Under the pieces are notes generated by a model. The model worked only from the letters and a program-made list of their open reading frames with translations. It was not told the DNA's origin and searched no databases. Source: a virus. From it: a stretch of DNA of 60,293 bases. This document shows, in pieces, positions 1 through 9,191 of this stretch; the first letter of the stretch is position 1; each line of letters starts with the position of its first letter. The stretch lies in IMG/VR virus record IMGVR_UViG_3300034082_001764, positions 1-60,293 of that record; one strand, given 5' to 3'. A program made the position numbers and the translations under genes.

Positions 1-107
1 TCAGTATCTCCGAACAGGAGACTGTAAGGTCAGGTCCTAGTGTACCCCCTGGTCTATCGTTACAGGGACGCTATTTCGTTAACGTAGAAATAGTAAGACG
101 GGGTCTG
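1..107. other. Left-edge stretch without a recognised gene
   Basis: No open frame, tRNA or promoter could be supported here. Two small foldable elements are visible: a hairpin with stem CTCC/GGAG extended by CAGT/ACTG (positions 2-24), and a CTATTTC/GAAATAG stem at about 71-93. Neither is followed by a T-tract on the minus strand, so neither is called as a terminator of the next gene. Confidence 0.4.
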
Positions 108-680
108 TTAGATCAGGCCTTCTGCTTGTAGCACACGTTCAGATTCGGTGCTCAACTCAATTGTGGTACGCACATTGAGTTCCAGTAACTCGTCTTGTAG
201 ACGTTGCTTGGCTTTCTTGGCCAAAGTTACCACAGTTTTAAACCCATCAATGTCACTGTTAGTCAACACAGATGTCTCAACACTCTCGCCCATGCCATAC
301 AAACTTGCACGACTGTCTTCTTTGCGATTGCGAATCTTGTCCAATTTACCAGACAACACTTCTGTGGCCAGTCTCTCAGACTTTGACACAAACACTGTGT
401 AGAAGTTTACTTCTTTCTCAAGTCGAGCAATTTCGGCCAACTTGCGATCAACTCCGGCAGCACTGTTGGCTTGTCCAACTGCCTGGCGAATTTGATACAA
501 TACAGTGGTCAACGCATCGCGCCGTCCAATGTTTGTTTTCAACTTGGTCACAGCTTTGAGAACTTCTTGTTCAGCATCCTGAAATTCGTTGATGCTGATC
601 TCGGTAGTCACATCAATATTCTTCACAGCATCATTGATGGCATTTTGCAATGTATTGGCTTTACGTAGTGTAATATTCAT
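108..680 (-). CDS. Conserved phage hypothetical protein, coiled-coil
   Basis: This 190-residue protein is of unknown function. It is almost entirely helical and charged, with heptad-like Leu/Ile/Val spacing through residues 40-110 and 150-190, so a coiled-coil or scaffold-like fold is likely. It has no signal peptide or membrane segment. The start is supported by an AAGGAAA ribosome site just upstream of the ATG at 680. It resembles the small anonymous helical proteins of T4-like phages, but no specific role can be read from it. Confidence 0.7.
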   Translation of the reverse strand: MNITLRKANTLQNAINDAVKNIDVTTEISINEFQDAEQEVLKAVTKLKTNIGRRDALTTVLYQIRQAVGQANSAAGVDRKLAEIARLEKEVNFYTVFVSKSERLATEVLSGKLDKIRNRKEDSRASLYGMGESVETSVLTNSDIDGFKTVVTLAKKAKQRLQDELLELNVRTTIELSTESERVLQAEGLI

Positions 681-974
681 TTGATTTCCTTTTCAACAAC
701 TTCACAACAAAATAAAAACAGAGTCAAGAAGGCAAGTGACAGACTGGACAAAAAACATGGTAATTAGTTACCAAGCAAGTCACAATGCACAAAGCACAGA
801 GACCTGCATATTCCCAGGGGCAAGACACAAAATTGTCACATCTGGAGCATGCAAGCACGTTCAGTTGTTTAGACTGAATGCCAGAGTTGATTTCATTAAC
901 TTTGAAGGTTAATGGATGTCCGCTCTCTTCTCCCTCTCTTCTCCGGGTAGTTCGCTTGCGCTACTACCAAAACT
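681..974. other. Gene-poor gap with a cryptic Cys-rich frame
   Basis: No convincing gene is found in these 294 bases. On the minus strand a frame ending at 724 encodes a cysteine-rich tail with CxxC pairs, but it has no ATG and only a weak GTG (858) without a ribosome site. A purine-rich run (GGAGAAGAGAGGGAGAAGAG) lies at about 920-945 on the minus strand. The stretch separates the tRNA-Leu gene from the coding region to its left. Confidence 0.4.
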
Positions 975-1058
975 TGGTGCCCCAGGGGAGACTCGAACTC
1001 CCACGCCTCTCGACACTGGCTTCTAAGACCAGCGTGTCTACCATTCCACCACCAGGGC
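975..1058 (-). tRNA. tRNA-Leu (anticodon UAG)
   Basis: A complete cloverleaf can be drawn on the minus strand. The seven-pair acceptor stem starts GCCCTGG, the anticodon loop is CTTAGAA (anticodon UAG, reading CUA), and there is a long variable arm as expected for leucine. The T-loop is TTCGAGT and the 3' CCA is encoded. A sigma70-type promoter lies directly upstream. Confidence 0.93.
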
Positions 1059-1079
1059 AATATCTCTTACTAAGCATGT

Positions 1080-1108
1080 ATTATAACAACAATTCTGTTA
1101 TAGGTCAA
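1080..1108 (-). promoter_or_regulatory. Sigma70-type promoter for tRNA-Leu
   Basis: On the minus strand, TTGACC (1108-1103) and TATAAT (1085-1080) are separated by exactly 17 bases. The predicted start of transcription is about 15 bases upstream of the tRNA-Leu 5' end. This looks like a promoter read by unmodified host RNA polymerase. Confidence 0.8.
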
Positions 1109-1136
1109 TTATTCTGAGCATCAATGTAAATAATAC

Positions 1137-1328
1137 ATGTTGCCAGAAGCCGACCTAGTAGAAAAACTCTTAGCATTGCAGATGAAGCAAATGCATAAAT
1201 TTGATTCAGTCAAGGATCTCATGATCTACCAACGCGGTTTTTTGACCGGATTGCTAAGCCAGTTGGCCCATGATGACACTTATGTTAAACAAGTAATCAT
1301 TCATCGAATCAAATGTCTTGAAAAATAA
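1137..1328 (+). CDS. Small hypothetical protein (plus strand)
   Basis: This 63-residue helical protein is one of very few plus-strand candidates. It has an acidic/hydrophobic N-terminus, a central YQRGFLTGLL segment and a basic C-terminus. The composition looks protein-like, and similar 'YQRGF' small proteins occur in T4-like phages from memory. No good ribosome site is visible before the ATG, and it sits head-to-head with the tRNA-Leu promoter and between tRNA genes on the other strand, so it could still be spurious. Confidence 0.5.
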   Translation: MLPEADLVEKLLALQMKQMHKFDSVKDLMIYQRGFLTGLLSQLAHDDTYVKQVIIHRIKCLEK

Positions 1329-1329
1329 T

Positions 1330-1405
1330 TGGTGCAACCTCCAGGGATCGAACCTGGTTCAATGGCTCTTCAGACCACCGCTATGACCACATCAGCTAAA
1401 GTTGC
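1330..1405 (-). tRNA. tRNA-Phe (anticodon GAA)
   Basis: A 76-base cloverleaf on the minus strand. The acceptor stem is GCAACTT/AGGTTGC, the anticodon loop is CTGAAGA (anticodon GAA), the T-arm is CCAGG-TTCGATC-CCTGG, and CCA is encoded. It lies six bases downstream of the tRNA-Glu gene, so the two are probably cotranscribed. Confidence 0.92.
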
Positions 1406-1410
1406 ATGTT

Positions 1411-1485
1411 TGGAGTCGCATACGGGTTACGATCCCGTCTGGTCACCTTGAAAGGGTGATGACCTCACCAGAAGTCTAATGCGAC
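1411..1485 (-). tRNA. tRNA-Glu (anticodon UUC)
   Basis: A 75-base cloverleaf on the minus strand. The fully paired acceptor stem is GTCGCAT/ATGCGAC, the anticodon stem-loop is TCACC-CTTTCAA-GGTGA (anticodon UUC), and CCA is encoded. The T-loop (GATCGTA) is slightly atypical. About 75 bases of non-coding, partly GC-rich spacer separate it from tRNA-Tyr. Confidence 0.88.
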
Positions 1486-1559
1486 ATATCCATATAGAAA
1501 CACACTAGCATAGTACCTAATGCTAACGGGCCCCGGTGGGGGTCTAGTATGTTTTTATA

Positions 1560-1649
1560 TGGTGGGACAGGAGGGATTCGAACCCCCAACGGTTCCTAAG
1601 TAACGGATTTACAGTCCGCCGCGACACTAACCATATTCGCCTCTGGCCC
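1560..1649 (-). tRNA. tRNA-Tyr (anticodon GUA)
   Basis: A 90-base gene on the minus strand. The anticodon loop is CTGTAAA (anticodon GUA), with a long type-II variable arm, a GGTTCGAATCC T-arm and encoded CCA. The acceptor stem GGGCCAG/CTGTCCC holds one C-U mismatch at the fourth pair, which is the only irregularity. Confidence 0.9.
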
Positions 1650-1669
1650 ATATATGTTGAGACCTTCTC

Positions 1670-1933
1670 TCAACTGCCAATTTTACTGCCTACGTTTTCG
1701 CCGTAAGTGTCATCCTGGACTCCGCCCATTTGGAACTTTTTATTGTGGGTTCCAAGCTCGCGTTGCTTTTTGATACCACTGTGCTGATCGTCAAACTTTT
1801 TGTGAGCTATGTAAAAATTTTGTGCCCTTTGAAACTTATTGGCAAGCAATTCTTTAAATGTTGTCGGGCATAATGTATTGCCCTGCTCTTCAATCCTCTG
1901 ACGGAGTTTTTGCTCTCGTATGTCTAAATCCAT
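1670..1933 (-). CDS. Small hypothetical protein
   Basis: This 87-residue protein is highly charged, with a helical N-terminal half and a glycine-rich C-terminus. It is not recognised. An AAAGGGAAAA ribosome site precedes the ATG. It begins just past an intrinsic terminator and ends 20 bases before the tRNA-Tyr gene, so it may share a transcript with the tRNAs. Confidence 0.65.
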   Translation of the reverse strand: MDLDIREQKLRQRIEEQGNTLCPTTFKELLANKFQRAQNFYIAHKKFDDQHSGIKKQRELGTHNKKFQMGGVQDDTYGENVGSKIGS

Positions 1934-1945
1934 TTTTCCCTTTAT

Positions 1946-1980
1946 AAAACAAAAAACCCTGGATGTTTAAGTCCAGGGTT
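1946..1980 (-). terminator. Intrinsic terminator
   Basis: On the minus strand, AACCCTGGA - eight-base loop - TCCAGGGTT is a nine-pair stem followed by TTTTTTGTTTT. It would stop transcripts coming from groEL and from the small unit at 2009-2170. On the plus strand the stem is flanked by fewer Ts, so the main direction is minus. Confidence 0.85.
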
Positions 1981-2008
1981 CTAAAAATGTGTAGTACACA
2001 GATATTAT

Positions 2009-2131
2009 TTAGAAATCCCTGAAATCATGATACTCAAATGCAAACTCATAGAGTGAGCTCAACAGATGTGCGCATGGCACGCCTGATGTGCGTTCTAGTT
2101 TTGCAGGTATCAATGATGTTGTTCTTTGCAT
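2009..2131 (-). CDS. Small 40-residue protein or leader of a small RNA unit
   Basis: An ATG-to-TAA frame of 40 codons sits between groEL and the terminator. It ends in an aromatic/acidic tail (LYEFAFEYHDF). The ATG lies about four bases downstream of the predicted start of a perfect sigma70 promoter, so the message would be leaderless or nearly so. No ribosome site is possible in that layout. The alternative reading is a roughly 170-190 base non-coding RNA from the same promoter to the terminator. Confidence 0.45.
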   Translation of the reverse strand: MQRTTSLIPAKLERTSGVPCAHLLSSLYEFAFEYHDFRDF

Positions 2132-2141
2132 GATAGTATCT

Positions 2142-2170
2142 ATTATATACGTTTATTTATACCTTGTCAA
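2142..2170 (-). promoter_or_regulatory. Consensus sigma70 promoter with embedded late-type box
   Basis: On the minus strand TTGACA (2170-2165), 17 bases, then TATAAT (2147-2142) is a perfect consensus promoter. Inside the spacer sits TATAAATA (about 2161-2154), the T4 late-promoter box. The site could therefore be read both by host polymerase early and by the phage-modified late polymerase. Confidence 0.8.
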
Positions 2171-2227
2171 CCTTAATTTCTTAAGAAAGACAAGATTTTT
2201 TGCCAGAAAGTTTTTAACACTTCCTGT

Positions 2228-4143
<1,916 letters not shown>

Positions 4144-4216
4144 TTTTGCTCTCTCCTTTAAGTTTAAAATAAGCAAGAAAGTTTGCGTAATCCCGGTATG
4201 GGCCTTACGCAAACAA

Positions 4217-4224
4217 TATTTATA
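4217..4224 (-). promoter_or_regulatory. T4-type late promoter of groES-groEL
   Basis: The minus strand reads TATAAATA here, the exact consensus of T4-type late promoters (cyanophages use NATAAATA). It lies about 75 bases upstream of the groES start, with no -35 box, as expected for late promoters served by the gp55/gp33/clamp system. Confidence 0.6.
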
Positions 4225-4241
4225 GTGCCGATATCATGTGC

Positions 4242-4595
4242 TCAAGATTTTTTGGCAGTTGAATCGTTTTCTAGACACAGCAATCTCATGACCTCAAACT
4301 TTTCCCATGCGTCTTTGAGACCCGGGTGCGTTTCCATCAAAGTTCTGATCCTTGAGTCTTCGTTACGCTTTTCTCGTGCCCAGTCTAGCAGTGCTTCGGC
4401 TTCGCTAGTAAGTCCAACTGATGTATGGCTAGAAGTTTCTTTCCAGCAGGCACCATCATACACTTCCATGTTATTGGTGTTGGTATTCCATCTGATCATG
4501 CCAGCTCCTACAGCACCGGGACTGAAGTAAACTCCCACGCCATGACCGCCGGATACCGATATGTATCTTCCTGTTGGAGTTATTTGCTTGATCAT
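4242..4595 (-). CDS. Conserved phage hypothetical protein
   Basis: This 117-residue protein has two parts. The N-terminal half is beta-rich with PGAVGAGMIRWN followed by a NMEVYDGACW segment, a pattern seen in phage fibre/baseplate-type proteins. The C-terminal half is helical and ends in an AWEKFEV segment that resembles the end of the protein at 7225-7674. Function is unknown. The start overlaps the stop of the upstream gene by four bases (ATGA). Confidence 0.7.
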   Translation of the reverse strand: MIKQITPTGRYISVSGGHGVGVYFSPGAVGAGMIRWNTNTNNMEVYDGACWKETSSHTSVGLTSEAEALLDWAREKRNEDSRIRTLMETHPGLKDAWEKFEVMRLLCLENDSTAKKS

Positions 4596-4888
4596 CCTCG
4601 CATGCTCTCCAGCGTGATCATTTTACCCAGTTCACGTTCAAAATCCAATTCTTCGGGAATTATATACAACTTGTGTGTGCTTCGATCAGTGCGAGAATCG
4701 TAGTGCCTAAAAGTAATAATCTTGCCACCAACGGCAGTGCGAACTGTTATGTTCAATCCGTTTTCAGTATCAACGTCTGAGGTGTGGATCAGTCGCGAAA
4801 TTTTTCTATTAGAAACAGAAGGAGAAGCTAGTTCGTTGTAGTTTGAGTCGTCAAGCCTGTTTTTTAGCCATCTATAAAACCAATTCAT
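4592..4888 (-). CDS. Conserved phage hypothetical protein
   Basis: This 98-residue protein has an amphipathic, tryptophan-containing N-terminus and a beta-rich middle. It is not assigned to a family. It is the first gene behind the promoter at 4917-4945 and is translationally coupled to the gene at 4242-4595, so the two probably act together. Confidence 0.7.
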   Translation of the reverse strand: MNWFYRWLKNRLDDSNYNELASPSVSNRKISRLIHTSDVDTENGLNITVRTAVGGKIITFRHYDSRTDRSTHKLYIIPEELDFERELGKMITLESMRG

Positions 4889-4916
4889 AATATTCCATCT
4901 AGTTCAGTTATACTTG

Positions 4917-4945
4917 ATTATAGACAACTGTGCATACCTAGTCAA
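4917..4945 (-). promoter_or_regulatory. Sigma70-type promoter
   Basis: TTGACT (4945-4940) and TATAAT (4922-4917) are separated by 17 bases on the minus strand. It drives the gene pair 4888-4242. Confidence 0.75.
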
Positions 4946-4959
4946 GTGATTTGGTAAGT

Positions 4960-5526
4960 TCAGTTGTCTTCCCACTCAACGGGAGTCCAACCTAATTTTT
5001 TTAAATCTTCTCGTATTTCGTCTGTGACCACACCTTCGCCCACAAAGTTTTTTTTGTACCAGTGATGCCGTTCCTGTTGTTCCACAGACATTTTTGCCAG
5101 TTCCTCTTCAGAAATTTCCCCTTGTATGCCTGAGCAGTACCAGTCCATGTAGTCGCCCTTGCCGCACATGTCTGCCACAATGCCGCCGGCATAACGCCAA
5201 CTGGCACTCCAGCGTTCATTCTTTAAAATAGGCCAAACATCAATCTTTTGAAACTGCATGTTGCACATGGCTGCATACAAGTTCTGAGCATAAGAGTCGC
5301 TGGTACGAACTTTTTCCAGGATCCAGTCAGTACTACGAAGATCATATTCCATATTGTCCTTTTGCCAGGCAGAATCCAAGATTTGTTCTGCTGCTTGTTC
5401 TTGCCAAGAGTCATACATTTTAACATAGTCAGGATTGGGCTCTTCGCCATACTCCTTGCAACGTTTAATGTAACTTTCTTTTTGAAAGGTGTGCCGATCA
5501 GGGCTTGAGCTTATTTTGTTTGACAT
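4960..5526 (-). CDS. Conserved phage hypothetical protein
   Basis: This 188-residue protein is soluble, rich in Trp, Tyr and acidic residues, with a central GGIVADMCGKGDYMDWYCSG segment. That segment is a recurring anonymous signature in T4-like phages, from memory. No enzymatic motif is recognised. The ATG at 5526 is preferred over the longer frame because the extra residues overlap the upstream MBL-fold gene; a 16-base overlap remains. Confidence 0.7.
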   Translation of the reverse strand: MSNKISSSPDRHTFQKESYIKRCKEYGEEPNPDYVKMYDSWQEQAAEQILDSAWQKDNMEYDLRSTDWILEKVRTSDSYAQNLYAAMCNMQFQKIDVWPILKNERWSASWRYAGGIVADMCGKGDYMDWYCSGIQGEISEEELAKMSVEQQERHHWYKKNFVGEGVVTDEIREDLKKLGWTPVEWEDN

Positions 5527-6851
5527 ACTTGTTGAACGTATTTGGTTGCTAGATGCTTTTGCCAAACATACCCAAACATACTGAGCCATCTAACAGCATG
5601 CCCGTTATTTTTCAATGCAGGGTTTGATGAAAAAGTTCCAAGCCCACCAATATAAGAAGCTTCAAAATTGATCACTCCGCCAAGGATCAAGTCGGCAATG
5701 CGTGGCTCCCAGATCACTGCAAGATCAACTCTGTTAGGTTCGGCAAAATTGTCAAAGCTAACGGATCTCTGGTAAGAATCAATCGCAAATTCAAAATTTG
5801 ATTCTAATATTTCCATACGAAACTGTTTGGCTTCTGCGGCCTGGGGCACGTATGCCAAGAACTTATCTATAAAAATATCCATGAGTTGGTTACGTTGTGC
5901 AACAGTAAACTCTAACTCAAGATCTCGGTATCGCAACTCGCCGTACTCATTCCAAAAGTTCACAGATGCTTGCTTGATGCCATCTTCAGTGTAGTGCTTT
6001 CTACCAATACCTTGCACAACTTGACCGTGCTCAAAGTAATCGCCTGGCAACATATCAAGTAAATTAACAGACAACTGTTCTTGTGCCAATGTTTGATTTA
6101 CAAACTCTCGACTGACAAAGCCTGACATTTCGTTGGCCCGAACATTGGTTGAAAATGTTTTTAGATGTGCCGCATAATGTAAAAAATATGTTGCATCTAA
6201 GTTGATAAAGTTTTTTGCACCCGACACAATCTGTGTTCTAGTTCGAGCACTCTGTAACTGTGTTTTTTCTTCATCTGTAAAGCAATTGTATCCACCGGGA
6301 AAACTATCAGCAACACCAATTTGACTGGCCAATAACGATGTTGGGCGTAACCTCTCTTTAAGAGTAGCCAAGTGATTATCTGGTAGTGGCCACCAACAAT
6401 CGTTGGCGTGTATCACGCTCAAATCTGGAGCATTGATCAACTGCAACGAATCATCTAACGAGTAGCTAGAATTAATAAACCCACTGAGTTCAAATACTCC
6501 GCATTGTGTGGGTGTGGTGTCAATCTCAATGACGTCAACAAAGCCGGCTCGCTTGAGTCGATTGACCACACTGGGTGATTGAAACTTTGTGGTCACAATC
6601 TTGCAATGTGCAAACAATTTCAACAGTCGATCATCAATATGGTCGTCATGCCCGTGGCTGATCAGTATGTAAAAATCAGCAGAAGATTTTGACAGTGCCA
6701 AAAGATAAGCTGGGTGCACTGACATGGGAGGTGATGACAGCATGGTTTCAAATGCTGTTGACGAAAACAATGGGTCGGTCCAGATGTAACTATCTCCGTG
6801 ATTGATCAACAATGACGAATGATTTATAAAATGAACCTTGGTCACAGTCAT
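5511..6851 (-). CDS. Metallo-beta-lactamase-fold hydrolase
   Basis: This 446-residue protein carries the metallo-beta-lactamase zinc signature SHGHDDH at residues 65-71 after an N-terminal HSSLLI...WTDPLF segment typical of UlaG-like lactonases/phosphodiesterases. The long C-terminal half is not recognised and exceeds the usual 250-350 residues of the superfamily. Substrate is unknown; nucleotide or sugar-phosphate ester hydrolysis are possible. It follows the 83-residue gene at 6853 with one base between them, so they are likely in one operon. Confidence 0.8.
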   Translation of the reverse strand: MTVTKVHFINHSSLLINHGDSYIWTDPLFSSTAFETMLSSPPMSVHPAYLLALSKSSADFYILISHGHDDHIDDRLLKLFAHCKIVTTKFQSPSVVNRLKRAGFVDVIEIDTTPTQCGVFELSGFINSSYSLDDSLQLINAPDLSVIHANDCWWPLPDNHLATLKERLRPTSLLASQIGVADSFPGGYNCFTDEEKTQLQSARTRTQIVSGAKNFINLDATYFLHYAAHLKTFSTNVRANEMSGFVSREFVNQTLAQEQLSVNLLDMLPGDYFEHGQVVQGIGRKHYTEDGIKQASVNFWNEYGELRYRDLELEFTVAQRNQLMDIFIDKFLAYVPQAAEAKQFRMEILESNFEFAIDSYQRSVSFDNFAEPNRVDLAVIWEPRIADLILGGVINFEASYIGGLGTFSSNPALKNNGHAVRWLSMFGYVWQKHLATKYVQQVCQTK

Positions 6852-6852
6852 G

Positions 6853-7104
6853 TCAGTTTAGATTTTTTTTGGTAGATCCTTCAGACACATGCTCAAGAGC
6901 ACTGGAGATGATTTCTCTTTCCTCGTCTGATAACTGTTCCCAGGCATCGTCATCAACTGGCGTTGAATTTTCCTCCAGCTGACCGCTCTGTGCCAACTGT
7001 GTGATTTCAGCTACCAGTGCGTCAAGTTCTTCTTGTGTGCCATCGAAGTTGTCAAAACATCCAGGGGCAAATTCAACTTTAATTGTCTTGGGGGTATCAG
7101 TCAT
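6853..7104 (-). CDS. Small acidic conserved phage protein
   Basis: This 83-residue, strongly acidic protein contains an EELDALVAEI helix and a ...WEQLSDEEREIISSAL helix. The arrangement is common among anonymous proteins of T4-like phages. No function can be given. It lies downstream of the tRNA-CAU gene and immediately upstream of the MBL-fold gene. Confidence 0.7.
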   Translation of the reverse strand: MTDTPKTIKVEFAPGCFDNFDGTQEELDALVAEITQLAQSGQLEENSTPVDDDAWEQLSDEEREIISSALEHVSEGSTKKNLN

Positions 7105-7123
7105 TGTTGTCTTTCAAAATAAA

Positions 7124-7201
7124 TGGTGGGCCGTCTGTGAGTCGAACACAGCACCAATGGATTATGAGTCCACTGCTCTAACCAGCATGAGCTAACGGCC
7201 C
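7124..7201 (-). tRNA. tRNA with CAU anticodon (Met, or Ile2)
   Basis: A 78-base cloverleaf on the minus strand. The perfect acceptor stem is GGGCCGT/ACGGCCC, the anticodon loop is CTCATAA (CAU), the T-arm is CTGTG-TTCGACT-CACAG, and CCA is encoded. Elongator Met and lysidine-modified Ile2 share this loop; the paired first base excludes an initiator tRNA. Which of the two it is cannot be decided by eye. Confidence 0.92.
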
Positions 7202-7210
7202 GTTGTTTGT

Positions 7211-7239
7211 ATTTTACACTAGAATTATTGTTTTGTCAA
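7211..7239 (-). promoter_or_regulatory. Sigma70-type promoter for tRNA-CAU
   Basis: TTGACA (7239-7234) and TAAAAT (7216-7211) with a 17-base spacer on the minus strand. The -35 lies inside the last codons of the upstream gene. Transcription would begin about three bases before the mature tRNA 5' end. Confidence 0.75.
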
Positions 7240-7674
7240 TTGGCACACAAGGTGAAACTGCTCCCAGGCTTGCCGAACTGCAGGATTGGATAGTAGTTTG
7301 TCGGCTTCTTCTTGCATGGCACTGACGCCGGCTTCGGCACAGTCACGGATGCTGAGTCCCTGTAGGGTGCAAAGCTCGTCTCCAAATGCTTCTGCCAATG
7401 CATTCCATGCTTTCTTTTGTTTTGCAGTAATTGGGGTTCTTGGTGGTCGAAGTTCTGCAGCCTTGCCGATGGCTTTGCACATGGCATCTTCTGCCACACG
7501 ACCGGCGGCAATCATGGGACCATACGCTGGATCAATATTGTATCGTCGACTCTGCCCACCAGGGTAGCTCATGACAATGTGTGTGCCTTTGTGGAAACTA
7601 TCCAACAGATCACTGTCATATTCTGCCACCGGAACATATTTTCTGCCTTCTTTAACATAGTATATTTTCTTCAT
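7225..7674 (-). CDS. Conserved phage hypothetical protein
   Basis: This 149-residue protein starts with a beta-rich, tyrosine-containing segment and continues as a helical domain with an NPAVRQAWEQF motif near the end, similar to the tail of the protein at 4242-4595. Function is unknown. It sits three bases downstream of the radical SAM gene and is probably cotranscribed with it. Confidence 0.7.
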   Translation of the reverse strand: MKKIYYVKEGRKYVPVAEYDSDLLDSFHKGTHIVMSYPGGQSRRYNIDPAYGPMIAAGRVAEDAMCKAIGKAAELRPPRTPITAKQKKAWNALAEAFGDELCTLQGLSIRDCAEAGVSAMQEEADKLLSNPAVRQAWEQFHLVCQLTKQ

Positions 7675-7677
7675 GTC

Positions 7678-8796
7678 TTACTCGTACTTGATAAATTTTC
7701 GATGATCGTTTCCGCGGATTGAATCACGCTGGCTGATATAGGCAACAAACTCAGACCACAACACTTTGTCATGCTCGGACACTGCCAGTGTCACAATACA
7801 ATTCTGTACCAACTCGTCAACATGACTTGGGTATCCTTGATTGACTAATTCGCCCAGTTTTGAAATTGTTTCAAATCTAGTTAGATCCGGCAAATTGGTA
7901 ATTTGCAAATAACTGGGCTGGTGCAACATATCACACATGTGATAAATGTTTTGTTCAACACACCACTTGATAATATCACCAAGATGTGCAACATTCAAAT
8001 TCTGAACAACTGTGTAAACCAGTGGTTTGACATTTTTCATTTTAGAGATTTCTAAAATATTTTGTTTTGTCTGCTCCCACACGCCCGGAAATCGAATGTA
8101 CTCGTACAAATCGCTCACTCCATCAACACTGAACATCATGCGAACCAGTTTGAATCTTTCCAATGCCGCTTGCCACTTGACATTCCATATAGTGGCATTG
8201 GTGCTGATGTGCAATACCATGTTTTGTGCCTGGTGGTCAGAAATAGAATTAATCAGTTCCAACAACTGTTTGTTGTAAAAAGGTTCGCCGCCGCGTATGT
8301 TCAATACCTTGGGTCCTTGCTTGACCAAATTGGTTAAATTTGCAAAAGCTTGATCGTTCCATTTCAATTCCAGCTGTGATATTGTATTGATGCCCAACTG
8401 AATATTCTCAGACAAAATGGCACTGCTGTTGAATTCATTGCACATCAAGCATTTTAGATTGCACAGATTTCCAAGGTTGACCTCAACATTGGTTGTGACT
8501 GGTTGCTGTGTGTCAATGCCCAACAACTGATACTCGCTGGCAGTGCGAGTTCGCATACTTTCAAAGCCTTGATCTTCTTGTGCCCAGCAGTTTTCACATC
8601 CAGCATGTCGTTGATCTTGTTCAAATGCGGATCGAACCTGTGCAACATAGGCACTGCCCTGCCATTCGTCTACTGTGGAACTTTTAATATTACAGTGTTG
8701 ATCCGCAGGTGCTTGGTGCTGACAACAGATATTATATCTGCCGTTGGGCTCGATCATGACATGATGAAACGGTAGTGCGCAAAAATTACTGGACAT
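7678..8796 (-). CDS. Radical SAM protein with N-terminal Cys-rich domain
   Basis: This 372-residue protein has the radical SAM cluster motif CNLKCLMC (Cys112, Cys116, Cys119), which binds a [4Fe-4S] cluster and cleaves S-adenosylmethionine to start radical chemistry. A separate N-terminal region with Cys6, Cys24, Cys25, Cys67 and Cys70 resembles the twitch/SPASM auxiliary-cluster modules found in peptide- and protein-modifying members. The RGGEPF segment is the expected SAM-binding strand. Substrate is unknown. It overlaps the 8796-9023 gene by one base. Confidence 0.88.
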   Translation of the reverse strand: MSSNFCALPFHHVMIEPNGRYNICCQHQAPADQHCNIKSSTVDEWQGSAYVAQVRSAFEQDQRHAGCENCWAQEDQGFESMRTRTASEYQLLGIDTQQPVTTNVEVNLGNLCNLKCLMCNEFNSSAILSENIQLGINTISQLELKWNDQAFANLTNLVKQGPKVLNIRGGEPFYNKQLLELINSISDHQAQNMVLHISTNATIWNVKWQAALERFKLVRMMFSVDGVSDLYEYIRFPGVWEQTKQNILEISKMKNVKPLVYTVVQNLNVAHLGDIIKWCVEQNIYHMCDMLHQPSYLQITNLPDLTRFETISKLGELVNQGYPSHVDELVQNCIVTLAVSEHDKVLWSEFVAYISQRDSIRGNDHRKFIKYE

Positions 8797-9023
8797 TAGA
8801 GTTGTTTGATACGATTGATCACTGCATTGGCAAGCGACAAGTCTTCAACTTCCGCATTGTCAATTACCTCTGCAATGATCATCTGCATCATCACAGTGGC
8901 CTCGATACGCAAAGGCTTGGGCAGGCTCGACAACCACTCAATCACGTCTTCTTGAGTGTTCAAGCTCCAGATATGATTGCACAGTTCAACTTGAAGAGGG
9001 GTAAGTCCAGAAAGCTTAATCAT
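8796..9023 (-). CDS. Small conserved phage protein
   Basis: This 75-residue helical protein contains LTPLQVELCNHIW and an LPKPLRIEA segment, the pattern of an anonymous small protein of T4-like phages. The ATG at 9023 is taken as start because the frame upstream is already used by the gene at 9016-9165. It overlaps both neighbours slightly, indicating translational coupling. Confidence 0.7.
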   Translation of the reverse strand: MIKLSGLTPLQVELCNHIWSLNTQEDVIEWLSSLPKPLRIEATVMMQMIIAEVIDNAEVEDLSLANAVINRIKQL

Positions 9024-9165
9024 TGTATATGCCCTTGGTGGGATGTTTGTCTTTGCGTTGATACTGTGTCTTGAGTTCAACACGTTTGGGTTTAAAAGGC
9101 GTGCCTGCACAAAACAACACAAAATGTTGTCGAGTCTTGCGTGTGACCTTGATAGCCGTCTTCAT
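9016..9165 (-). CDS. Small basic conserved phage protein
   Basis: This 49-residue, very basic protein (MKTAIKVTRKTRQ... ending KDKHPTKGIYND) has an excellent AGGAGG ribosome site six bases before the ATG. The composition would suit an RNA- or DNA-binding peptide, but no family can be named. Its stop overlaps the start of the next gene by eight bases. Confidence 0.75.
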   Translation of the reverse strand: MKTAIKVTRKTRQHFVLFCAGTPFKPKRVELKTQYQRKDKHPTKGIYND

Positions 9166-9191
9166 GATTGACCTCCTGGATACTATTTACT

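Noticed and set aside
1-107. A self-cleaving ribozyme or tRNA at the left edge
   Set aside because: Hairpins are present but no hammerhead core or tRNA loops could be matched.
1486-1559. A further tRNA or a terminator in the GC-rich spacer between tRNA-Glu and tRNA-Tyr
   Set aside because: The GGGCCCC...GGGGG stretch gives no cloverleaf and no T-tract on the minus strand.
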